A stretch of DNA of 9,019 nt from Bacteroidaceae bacterium. GTDB lineage: Bacteria; Bacteroidota; Bacteroidia; Bacteroidales; Bacteroidaceae. The notes below the pieces were generated by a model. The model worked only from the letters and a program-made list of their open reading frames with translations, made no database searches and was not told where the DNA came from. The position numbers were made by a program, and so were the translations under genes. Below are positions 1 through 5,377 of the stretch, in pieces; positions within the stretch are counted from its first letter, which is position 1; every line of letters begins with the position of its first letter. The stretch covers positions 1 through 9,019 of the forward strand of contig JAFTTD010000094.1 of the NCBI GenBank assembly GCA_017466965.1, written 5' to 3'.

Positions 1-499
1 CAAGTTTTGGATGGTTGTCGTGCATTCTGACGCTCATTAGTATGAGGTCGTTCTTGTCGCCGAACACCCACATCTGTCTTACCCAGCTGTAATATGTAGA
101 AGCGGCTATGTCTTTTGCTGCAAGAAGTTCGGGGTAGATGAGTGAGGCGATGCCCATTTCTTCAAATATATGGCGGTTTTCAGGGCGCATATATTCGTAG
201 TTGTCCACTCTTGCCACTGTTCGCTTAGCTCCGAGCTGTTTGGCAAGCATGCAACAAGTCAGGTTTTCGCTCTCTTGTGGGGTAACGGCAATAAAGAGGT
301 CAGCGTTCTCCATGCCGGCATTCTTGAGTCCCTTGATTGATGTGGGAGACACGGTCAAGGTCATGATGTCGAGGTCGGTATTGAGTTTGCTGAGTTTTTC
401 CACATCGGAATCGATGAGGACAACGTCCATGTTGTCTTTTGATAAAAGTCGTGCAAGATGTGTACCCACTGCACCTGCTCCTGCAATGATTATCTTCAT
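1..499 (-). CDS. trkA: TrkA, Trk K+ uptake regulatory subunit (N-terminal part, runs off left edge)
   Basis: Reading leftward from the ATG at 499-497 gives 166 open codons with no stop before the window edge. The protein begins MKIIIAGAGAVGTHLARLL: a Rossmann nucleotide-binding fold with the GAGAVG loop at residues 7-12 and an acidic residue (Asp30) ending strand beta-2, as in RCK_N domains. Later stretches (AVTPQESENLTCCMLAKQLGAKRTVARV; DLFIAVT) are typical of TrkA. Family members are about 450 residues with two RCK_N/RCK_C pairs, so roughly the last 280 residues are missing here. TrkA sits on the cytoplasmic face of the membrane and gates the TrkH/TrkG K+ channel in response to NAD(H)/nucleotides. 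It starts 34 nt after the dxs stop with no visible promoter between, so it is probably co-transcribed with dxs; I would expect trkH just beyond the left edge (inference from gene order in Bacteroides). Confidence 0.93.
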   Translation of the reverse strand, partial: MKIIIAGAGAVGTHLARLLSKDNMDVVLIDSDVEKLSKLNTDLDIMTLTVSPTSIKGLKNAGMENADLFIAVTPQESENLTCCMLAKQLGAKRTVARVDNYEYMRPENRHIFEEMGIASLIYPELLAAKDIAASTYYSWVRQMWVFGDKNDLILMSVRMHDNHPKL

Positions 500-533
500 T
501 GGTAATGTGGCTTTAGGGATGAAATTCAACTTG

Positions 534-2450
534 TCAGGACAGTTTCCCGATAAGCTTTGCAATACTAACAAAATCCATACCGGTAAGTTCGCGCAACTGT
601 GCTACCGTGCCGTGTTCAACAAACTTGTCGGGCATTCCTACTCTGTGTATCATAGGGGAATGTTCCTTTTCTGACATGAATTCCAGAACGGTGCTGCCTA
701 ATCCGCCGCTGATGACTCCGTCTTCAACAGTTATGACGTGTTTGAATTTTGTTGCTACTTCTTCGAGTATGTCTGTGTCTATAGGTTTGAGGAATCGCAT
801 GTCGTAGTGTGCCACCTCAAGTTTTTTTCCTTGTTTTGCAGCCTCTGACTCTGCCGTTTCAATGGCTTTGGCAGCCTCTGTTCCTATAGGGCCGAGTGAT
901 AGTATGGCTATTTCGTTTCCGTCTTTAAGCTTGAGTCCTTTTCCTACTGTTATTTATTCAAAAGGACATTTCAAATCAACAAGCGAACCTCCGCCGCGAG
1001 GATAACGTATCACAAATGTGCCTTTGTTTGGCAGTTGTGCAGTGAACATCATGTGGCGCAGCTCATGCTCGTCGTATGGCGAGGCGATGGTGAGGTTTGG
1101 AATTGGACGGAGGAATGCAAGGTCGAACGCTCCGTGGTGTGTAGGACCGTCTTCTCCCACTATTCCGGCTCTGTCGAGACACAGAACGAGGTTGAGGTTC
1201 ATGATTGCTGCATCGTGGATGATGTTGTCGTAAGCGCGCTGCATGAATGATGAATATATGTTGCAGTATGGCAACAGTCCGTCTTTAGCCATACCTCCTG
1301 AGAATGTGACTGCATGGCCCTCGGCGATGCCTACGTCGAATGTCCTGTCGGGCATTTCCTTCATCATGATGTTCATTGAGCAGCCTGTTGGCATGGCAGG
1401 CGTTACGCCTACTATGCGCGGATTCTGTTTTGCCAGTTCAAGCAATGTTTCTCCGAATACGGTCTGGAACTTTGGAGGGTGAGGGGTGTTGTCGTTGCTT
1501 TTAATTATTTTGCCCGATTCGCAGTCGAATTTACCTGGAGCATGCCATACTGTTGCGTTTTTTTCTGCTGGTGCATATCCTTTGCCCTTTGTGGTTTTGA
1601 TGTGCAGCAGTTTAGGACCTTTCATGTCCTTGATAGTCTTCAGTATGCGTACAAGTTCAATGACGTTGTTCCCGTCTGATGGACCGAAATATCTGATGTC
1701 CATGCCTTCAAAAATGTTCTGCTGGCGTGTCAGGAGCGATTTGACGCTGTTGTTGAATCTGAGTATTCCGCGTTTGCGCTTCTCGTTCAGCAATCCCCAT
1801 TCAGACAATTTTTGCGATATTCTGAATCGCAGATTGTTGTATGTGGTGTTTGTCGTAAGTTCAAGCAGATATTGGCGCATTCCGCCTACACTGTTGTCTA
1901 TCGACATGTTGTTGTCATTGAGGATGATGAGCATGTCGTTAGGAGTGTCGGCAGTGTTGTTGATGCCTTCAAAAGCAAGTCCGCCGCTCATGGCTCCGTC
2001 TCCTATTATGGCTACAACTTTGCGCTTCTCTCCGTGAATGTGCGCTGCTACTGCCATTCCTAGTGCGGCAGAAATTGAGTTTGAGGCATGACCGCAGCAG
2101 AATGTGTCGTACTCGCTTTCTGCTGGAAAAGGGAAGGGCTTGATACCGTGCAGTTTACGGTTGGTATGAAAGTTCTTGCGTCTTCCGGTAAGTATTTTGT
2201 GGCCGTAAGCCTGATGGCCTACATCCCAAACCAAACGGTCGTAAGGGGTATTGAAAACGTAGTGGAGGGCTACTGTCAGCTCCACTACTCCCAAACTTGA
2301 CGCAAGATGTCCGGGATTTACAGATAATTCTTCAATTATGTCCTGTCTTAATTCTTTGCAAAGAAGAGGTAGTTCCTCAACTTTCAGCTTGCGCAAATCG
2401 TCAGGATAATCAATCTTCGACAAAAGACTAAAATTAGATTTTTCTTCCAT
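534..2450 (-). pseudogene. dxs: 1-deoxy-D-xylulose-5-phosphate synthase, interrupted by an in-frame TAA
   Basis: Dxs condenses pyruvate and glyceraldehyde 3-phosphate (TPP, Mg2+) to DXP, the first step of the MEP isoprenoid pathway, in the cytoplasm. From the ATG at 2450 the frame encodes 498 residues, then TAA (954-956), then continues in the same frame to TGA at 534-536: 638 sense-or-stop codons, the usual family length. Seen motifs: NPGH (His48), [16 protein letters not shown] (75-90), the TPP motif GDGAMSGG at 150-157 with NDNNMSID at 178-185, KGKGYAPAE (288-296), WHAPGKF, the catalytic-Glu motif DVGIAEGHA (Glu377), and [15 protein letters not shown] (426-440). After the stop the sequence resumes with ITVGKGLKLKDGNEIAILSLGPIG and ends as a transketolase C-terminal domain (VEDGVISGGLGSTVLEF). 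So domains I and II are intact and domain III is cut off. No other lesion is seen. Identity is certain; whether the gene is really broken is not. Confidence 0.93.
954..956 (-). other. In-frame premature stop codon (TAA) within dxs
   Basis: The minus-strand codons run CCT TTT GAA TAA ATA ACA GTA GGA. Family members usually have CP-[LF]-E-E-[IV]-x-VGKG at this place (from memory of Bacteroides Dxs), so the TAA most simply replaces a Glu codon GAA by one G-to-T transversion (a instead of c at plus position 956). Upstream and downstream reading frames are identical, so no indel is involved. No ATG lies in frame between the stop and codon GTG at 815-813; internal re-initiation could therefore only give a fragment of domain III. 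Confidence 0.9.
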
Positions 2451-2469
2451 TTTCTTCTTTCTGTTTCCG

Positions 2470-2500
2470 CAAAGATAATGTAAACGGCAGACATAAAAAA
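2470..2500 (-). promoter_or_regulatory. Predicted Bacteroidota-type promoter of dxs
   Basis: On the minus strand TATCTTTG (2477-2470) matches the phylum -7 consensus TAnnTTTG exactly. A TTTT (2500-2497) lies 19 nt upstream, the usual spacing for the -33 element TTTG. Transcription would start near 2463, leaving a short leader of about 13 nt before the dxs ATG at 2450. The match is seen in the sequence; activity is inferred. Confidence 0.65.
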
Positions 2501-2530
2501 GAACTTCTGTGTTTTTTTGTCGTTGAGATG

Positions 2531-2561
2531 TGTGGCAGACGCGGGCATTTTGTTATCTTTG
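2531..2561 (+). promoter_or_regulatory. Predicted Bacteroidota-type promoter of the methyltransferase gene
   Basis: Plus-strand TATCTTTG at 2554-2561 is identical to the -7 octamer upstream of dxs and aroQ. With 19 nt spacing the -33 position is TGTG (2531-2534), one mismatch from TTTG. A start near 2568 would give a leader of about 250 nt, unusually long and containing the repeat array, before the chosen ATG at 2820. Confidence 0.5.
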
Positions 2562-2670
2562 TGGCTGATTTATAAGCTTTAGGAGATTTATGATGTGGGG
2601 TTGTTTGATTTAAAGCTGCGGGTCTTGAATCGTGGAATAGTCTGAATCAAAATTTATGATTTATTGTAAC

Positions 2671-2758
2671 AACGAGCCTGCGTTTAAAATTAAATGAGCC
2701 CTCGTTTTAATGACAACGAGCCCTCGTTTAGTGTCTGGCGAGCCTGCGTGCGGATTTT
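2671..2758. repeat. Four-copy tandem array, 22-bp period, 16-bp semi-palindromic core
   Basis: Cores start at 2671, 2693, 2715 and 2737, an exact 22-bp period: AACGAGCCTGCGTTTA, AATGAGCCCTCGTTTT, AACGAGCCCTCGTTTA, GGCGAGCCTGCGTGCG. Each core is followed by 6 bp of unconserved AT-rich spacer. The invariant part is GAGCC-(TG or CT)-CGT. Copy 3 is an inverted repeat AACGAG-CC-CTCGTT; copy 2 keeps pairing through a T-G wobble, copies 1 and 4 keep the outer AACG/CGTT-type pairs. A decayed fifth unit in phase may start at 2759 (GAGC at 2762-2765). Because 22 is not a multiple of 3, the array cycles through all reading frames, which argues against it being coding. Function unknown. Confidence 0.8.
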
Positions 2759-2819
2759 TGTGAGCTTAAGTAGGGGCTTTGGGGCTTTAATCTTCAAAAC
2801 ATTCAAAATCATAAGCGGA

Positions 2820-3554
2820 ATGACTGATATGCATACAACAGAGAAGGAGTGCGATCCTATGGGACGTGCTATTGCTGATTATTACCATACGGGAAGGGCT
2901 GGAAAATTAAGGGTGTTCTCGTCTATGTTCTATGAGGACAAGATTCCTGTGGCTACGTTGTTCAGGAAGTTTGCAGATATGCCGCCTCAGGAGCAGAAGA
3001 TGCTTGAGATGGCGCGTGGCAGAGTTCTTGATGTCGGGGCTGGTTCGGGATGCCACAGTGTGGAGCTGGCGAATATGGGCTTGAAGGATGTGGTGGCGAT
3101 AGACATATCGCGCTTGTCGGTGGATGTGATGATTGAACGCGGGGTTGACGCTCGTTGTGTAAATTTTTTCGATGACAGCTTCTCAGAAACATTCGACACT
3201 ATCATAATGCCGATGAACGGTATTGGAATTGTGGGCAGGCTTGATAAGTTGCCACTGTTTTTCAGTAGGGCAAAACGCCTGTTGCGAACAGGAGGGCAGA
3301 TTCTTCTTGACTCGTCGGATATTCGCTATGTCTTTGAAGATGAGGATGGGAATATGGACGCGGATTCGTTTGACGGGTATTATGGAGAGGTTGATTACAA
3401 GATGAGATACCGCGATGTTCAGGGTGAGCCGTTCGATTGGCTGTATATTGATTTCCGTACACTTTCAGAGCGTGCGGCTCTTGCCGGGTTCAAATGTGAA
3501 CTTTGTGCTGAGGGGAATCATTATGACTATTTGGCGCGTCTTGTTGCTGATTAA
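2820..3554 (+). CDS. Class I SAM-dependent methyltransferase, substrate unknown
   Basis: The 244-residue product has motif I VLDVGAGSGCHS (69-80), the acidic end of strand beta-2 AIDIS (93-97, Asp95), a motif-II-like FDTIIMPMNGIG (125-136) and LRTGGQILLDSSD (155-167), the usual order for a Rossmann-fold methyltransferase. It has no signal peptide, so it should act in the cytoplasm. I chose the ATG at 2820 (MTDMHTTEKECDPMG), with a second ATG three codons on; the open frame reaches back to 2694, but there it crosses the 22-bp repeats and has no recognisable protein features. The substrate is not evident: the segment after motif I (MPMNGIGIVGRLDKL) resembles small-molecule methyltransferases of the UbiE/BioC type rather than rRNA enzymes, but this is weak. 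It stands alone between two long intergenic regions, divergent from dxs. Confidence 0.85.
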   Translation: MTDMHTTEKECDPMGRAIADYYHTGRAGKLRVFSSMFYEDKIPVATLFRKFADMPPQEQKMLEMARGRVLDVGAGSGCHSVELANMGLKDVVAIDISRLSVDVMIERGVDARCVNFFDDSFSETFDTIIMPMNGIGIVGRLDKLPLFFSRAKRLLRTGGQILLDSSDIRYVFEDEDGNMDADSFDGYYGEVDYKMRYRDVQGEPFDWLYIDFRTLSERAALAGFKCELCAEGNHYDYLARLVAD

Positions 3555-3573
3555 GAAAGTGTGTTGTGAAAAT

Positions 3574-3664
3574 GCAGAAAATATGTTTTCATACAGACGG
3601 CAAGCGTTTGGCGTTGACAAGGATTTTCTGCGGATTTTGCTTTTTGTGACATTGGCAAAAAAGC
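3574..3664 (+). terminator. Possible 3'-end structure of the methyltransferase mRNA (weak)
   Basis: GCAGAAAAT (3574-3582) and ATTTTCTGC (3623-3631) form a perfect 9-bp inverted repeat around a 40-nt loop. Directly after it, GCTTTTTG (3639-3646) faces CAAAAAAGC (3656-3664), a stem of 7-8 A/T-rich pairs with one bulge. Both lie within 110 nt of the methyltransferase stop. Neither is a classical GC-rich hairpin plus U-tract, so a role in termination or mRNA protection is only inferred from position. Confidence 0.3.
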
Positions 3665-3767
3665 GGTGTTTGTCGTGATGTTGCAATGTGTGTGTTGCAA
3701 AATGTTGTTGTTTGCATTGTTTTTTGCCTTACTTTTGATGTTAAACGTGTGAAAAACAGCATGGTTC

Positions 3768-3798
3768 TTTCTGTTAAGTAAAAAAAAATGTATCTTTG
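3768..3798 (+). promoter_or_regulatory. Predicted Bacteroidota-type promoter of the aroQ cluster
   Basis: TATCTTTG at 3791-3798 is an exact -7 element; TTTC at 3768-3771 lies 19 nt upstream and is one base from the -33 TTTG. The spacer carries an oligo-A tract. A start near 3805 gives a leader of about 100 nt to the aroQ ATG. No other such octamer was seen inside the aroQ-to-permease cluster, so this may serve the whole cluster. Confidence 0.65.
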
Positions 3799-3844
3799 TC
3801 ACGTATTATGCGCCTTAGATGCGGTGTGATGATGCCGTTTGTGC

Positions 3845-3880
3845 TCTGTTTTTGGGAACAACAGACATCTGCAGATGCTG
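3845..3880 (+). promoter_or_regulatory. Two overlapping potential hairpins in the aroQ leader
   Basis: TCTGTT (3845-3850) can pair with AACAGA (3860-3865). The 3' arm overlaps a second structure: CAG (3862-3864) with CTG (3878-3880) around the perfect 12-bp palindrome CATCTGCAGATG (3866-3877). The two stems share 3862-3865, so they cannot both be fully formed. The layout recalls an attenuator or a small regulator site, but no known riboswitch is recognised and the stems are short. Confidence 0.25.
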
Positions 3881-3903
3881 ATAAGAGCTAAATTTTTTCA
3901 ACA

Positions 3904-4329
3904 ATGAGAATTCTGATACTTAACGGTCCTAACATCAATCTTCTTGGTAAGCGCGAGCCTGAAATCTATGGTTCACGCGGATTCATGGATTATTATGACG
4001 AGCTGAAGTGCTTGTATGGTGATGTGGAATTCGGCTATTTCCAGTCGAACATCGAGGGCGAGCTGATAAACAAGATTCATGAAGTAGGGTTTGACTGGGA
4101 CGGTATAGTGCTGAATGCTGGCGCATACACTCACACGTCTGTGGCATTGCAGGATGCAATCAAGGCTGTGACAGCGCCTGTTGTAGAGGTGCATATCTCT
4201 AATGTTCACAAAAGGGAGGAGTTCAGACACAAGTCAATGATTTCGTGCGCCTGTGCCGGTGTAATATGCGGCTTCGGGCTTGATTCGTACAGGCTTGGCG
4301 TTGAGGCTCTGCTCCGCATGGGCAAATAA
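3904..4329 (+). CDS. aroQ: 3-dehydroquinate dehydratase, type II
   Basis: The enzyme converts 3-dehydroquinate to 3-dehydroshikimate, the third step of the shikimate pathway to aromatic amino acids. At 141 residues it has the length of the type II (dodecameric, cytoplasmic) family. Seen motifs in order: LNGPNINLLGKREPEIYG (6-23) with the catalytic Tyr22; FQSNIEGELI (46-55); VLNAGAYTHTSVAL (69-82) with Asn71; VEVHISNVHKREEFRHKSM (94-112) with the catalytic His97 and substrate-binding Arg108. All key residues are present. The ATG at 3904 is preceded by an AT-rich leader (AAATTTTTTCAACA) without a clear Shine-Dalgarno, normal for this phylum. It heads a same-strand cluster; the next gene starts 8 nt after its stop. 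Nothing odd in the protein. Confidence 0.97.
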   Translation: MRILILNGPNINLLGKREPEIYGSRGFMDYYDELKCLYGDVEFGYFQSNIEGELINKIHEVGFDWDGIVLNAGAYTHTSVALQDAIKAVTAPVVEVHISNVHKREEFRHKSMISCACAGVICGFGLDSYRLGVEALLRMGK

Positions 4330-4337
4330 TTCGGGTT

Positions 4338-4976
4338 ATGACTGAAACGGAATTGCTTGACGAATACATACTGGCGCATATTGATGCGGAGGGCGACTAT
4401 CTGCATAGGCTTTACAGGGCAACGCATACGAAGCTCCTGTATGGACGAATGGCAAGCGGCCATCTGCAGGGAAGGCTGCTCACGATGATTGTGAAGATGG
4501 TTCGTCCGAAAACCATTCTTGAGATAGGAACTTACAGCGGATATTCAGGGTTGTGTCTGGCGGAAGGGCTTGACGAGGGAGGTATGCTCCACACGTTTGA
4601 GATTAATGATGAGCAGGAAGACTTCACTCGCCCGTGGTTTGAAAATTCGCCATACGCCGACAAGATAACGTTTCACATAGGCGATGCTCTTGATTTGGTG
4701 CCGAAGATGGATGTTGTGTTTGACCTTGCTTTCATTGATGGCGACAAGAGGAAGTATGTTGAGTACTACGAGATGGTGATGGAGCGTCTGTCTTCAGGAG
4801 GCTATATTTTGGCAGACAATACGCTGTGGGATGGTCATGTGCTGGAAACACCGCCTGTAAAAGATGCGCAGACTCGTGGAATAATGGCTTTCAATGACCT
4901 TGTGGCTGAGGACAAGAGAGTGGAGAAGGTTATACTGCCCTTGAGAGACGGGCTAACAATAATTAGGAAAAAATGA
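4338..4976 (+). CDS. O-methyltransferase, PF01596/TrmR-like family
   Basis: The 212-residue protein belongs to the metal-dependent O-methyltransferase (caffeoyl-CoA OMT-like) family. Seen: LLYGRMASGHLQGRLL (33-48); motif I ILEIGTYSGYSGLCLAEGL (60-78); FEIN at 87-90 for SAM ribose binding; FIDGDKRKYVEYYE (132-145) and GGYILADNTLWDGHV (154-168), giving the divalent-metal ligands Asp134, Asp160 and Asn161. Bacterial members include Bacillus TrmR (YrrM), which methylates 5-hydroxyuridine at tRNA position 34. Its place directly before rbfA makes an RNA-modification role attractive, but the substrate cannot be fixed from sequence, so I give no symbol. It starts 8 nt after aroQ and stops 3 nt before rbfA, so translational coupling is likely. 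In Bacteroides, as I recall, a pyruvate kinase gene often sits between aroQ and this gene; it is absent here. Confidence 0.9.
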   Translation: MTETELLDEYILAHIDAEGDYLHRLYRATHTKLLYGRMASGHLQGRLLTMIVKMVRPKTILEIGTYSGYSGLCLAEGLDEGGMLHTFEINDEQEDFTRPWFENSPYADKITFHIGDALDLVPKMDVVFDLAFIDGDKRKYVEYYEMVMERLSSGGYILADNTLWDGHVLETPPVKDAQTRGIMAFNDLVAEDKRVEKVILPLRDGLTIIRKK

Positions 4977-4979
4977 TTT

Positions 4980-5327
4980 ATGGAGACAACAAGACAGAGT
5001 AAGATTGCTCGACTGATACAGAAAGATTTGAGTAACATTTTTCAGAACCAGACGCGACAAATGCGTGGCGTGCTTGTGTCAGTGAGCGTTGTGAGAGTGA
5101 GTCCCGATTTAAGCATTGCTAAGGTATATCTGAGTGTGTTTCCGTCATCTCGTGCACAGGAAATAATCAATAATGTGAACGAGAATATGAAGCAGATAAG
5201 GTATGAGTTGGGCAATCTGGAGCGCCATCAGCTGCGAATCATACCAGAGCTGAAGTTCTTCATTCACGATTCGCTTGACTATATAGATAACATTGACCGT
5301 CTTCTCAACAAGAAGGAGGGTGAATGA
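4980..5327 (+). CDS. rbfA: Ribosome-binding factor A (30S maturation)
   Basis: RbfA binds the immature 30S subunit near the 5' end of 16S rRNA and helps complete 17S-to-16S processing, notably in the cold. The 115-residue product has the family length and a single KH-type domain: N-terminal helix RQSKIARLIQKDLSNIF (5-21), the strand signature VLVSVSVVRVSPDLSIAKVYLSVF (31-54), and the C-terminal signature LRIIPELKFFIHDSLDYIDNIDRLL (85-109). The KH-type AxG is not obvious, but the flanking pattern fits well. The start at 4980 lies 3 nt after the O-methyltransferase stop. Its TGA (5325-5327) overlaps by ATGA with a 17-codon ORF leading to the permease gene. Confidence 0.95.
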   Translation: METTRQSKIARLIQKDLSNIFQNQTRQMRGVLVSVSVVRVSPDLSIAKVYLSVFPSSRAQEIINNVNENMKQIRYELGNLERHQLRIIPELKFFIHDSLDYIDNIDRLLNKKEGE

Positions 5328-5377
5328 TGACGGATGAAAACGCTGCGGATGAGCGAAGAGTATTGACAGGACTATGA
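5324..5377 (+). CDS. Micro-ORF (17 codons) bridging rbfA and the permease gene
   Basis: ATG at 5324 opens a frame coding MMTDENAADERRVLTGL that ends at TGA 5375-5377. It overlaps the rbfA stop in ATGA (5324-5327) and the permease start in ATGA (5374-5377). It thus fills the whole 46-nt gap and would let ribosomes pass from rbfA to the permease by termination-reinitiation twice. The peptide is very acidic/basic with no known motif. It may be a coupling device rather than a functional peptide, or chance; too short to judge by content. Confidence 0.3.
   Translation: MMTDENAADERRVLTGL

Larger units (their letters stand above)
2451..2819. other. Divergent intergenic region between dxs and the methyltransferase gene
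   Basis: These 369 bp hold two back-to-back promoter candidates (minus strand 2470-2500 and plus strand 2531-2561), then about 250 nt of presumed 5' leader for the methyltransferase gene. The leader contains an AGGAG followed by a seven-codon ORF (2590-2613) and the 22-bp-period repeat array (2671-2758). The reading frame of the methyltransferase stays open back to 2694, but that stretch runs through the repeats and reads as non-homologous filler, so I treat it as non-coding. Confidence 0.6.
3555..3903. other. Intergenic region between the methyltransferase gene and aroQ
   Basis: No credible gene is seen in these 349 bp; the short ORFs crossing it are low-complexity or tails of other-frame readings of the methyltransferase gene. 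It contains a long inverted repeat and AT-rich stem (3574-3664), a repeated TTGCAA pair (3683-3702 region), a T/G-rich stretch, an oligo-A tract (3780-3788), the aroQ promoter (3768-3798) and a leader of about 100 nt with two overlapping potential hairpins. Confidence 0.6.

Noticed and set aside
534..815. Separate small gene starting at GTG 815
   Set aside because: It is the C-terminal domain of Dxs in the same frame, with no own start region; the family-like sequence already begins upstream of it.
816..953. Frameshift as the cause of the dxs break
   Set aside because: The distance from start 2450 to the downstream open frame is a multiple of three and the translation after the stop is family-like at once, so only a substitution is needed.
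954..956. Selenocysteine or programmed readthrough at the dxs stop
   Set aside because: The codon is TAA, not TGA; the site aligns with an ordinary Glu in the family, and the following context is not a known readthrough signal.
1486..2037. 183-codon plus-strand ORF opposite dxs
   Set aside because: It is an antisense shadow of conserved Dxs coding sequence, with no recognisable domain.
2671..2758. CRISPR array
   Set aside because: Units are 22 bp with 6-bp spacers, far too short for repeat-spacer structure, and no cas gene is near.
2694..2819. N-terminal extension of the methyltransferase (start at ATG 2694)
   Set aside because: The extra 42 codons run through the 22-bp repeats, whose period shifts frame each unit, and show no methyltransferase features; the ATG at 2820 gives a normal-length protein.
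3683..3702. TTGCAA-N8-TTGCAA as a terminator hairpin
   Set aside because: TTGCAA is itself a palindrome, so the pair is as likely a direct repeat; the stem is only 6 A/T-rich pairs with no U-tract directly after.
3551..3802. 83-codon minus-strand ORF in the methyltransferase-aroQ gap
   Set aside because: Low-complexity Asn/His/Lys-rich sequence that would cross the aroQ promoter; no motif or start signal.
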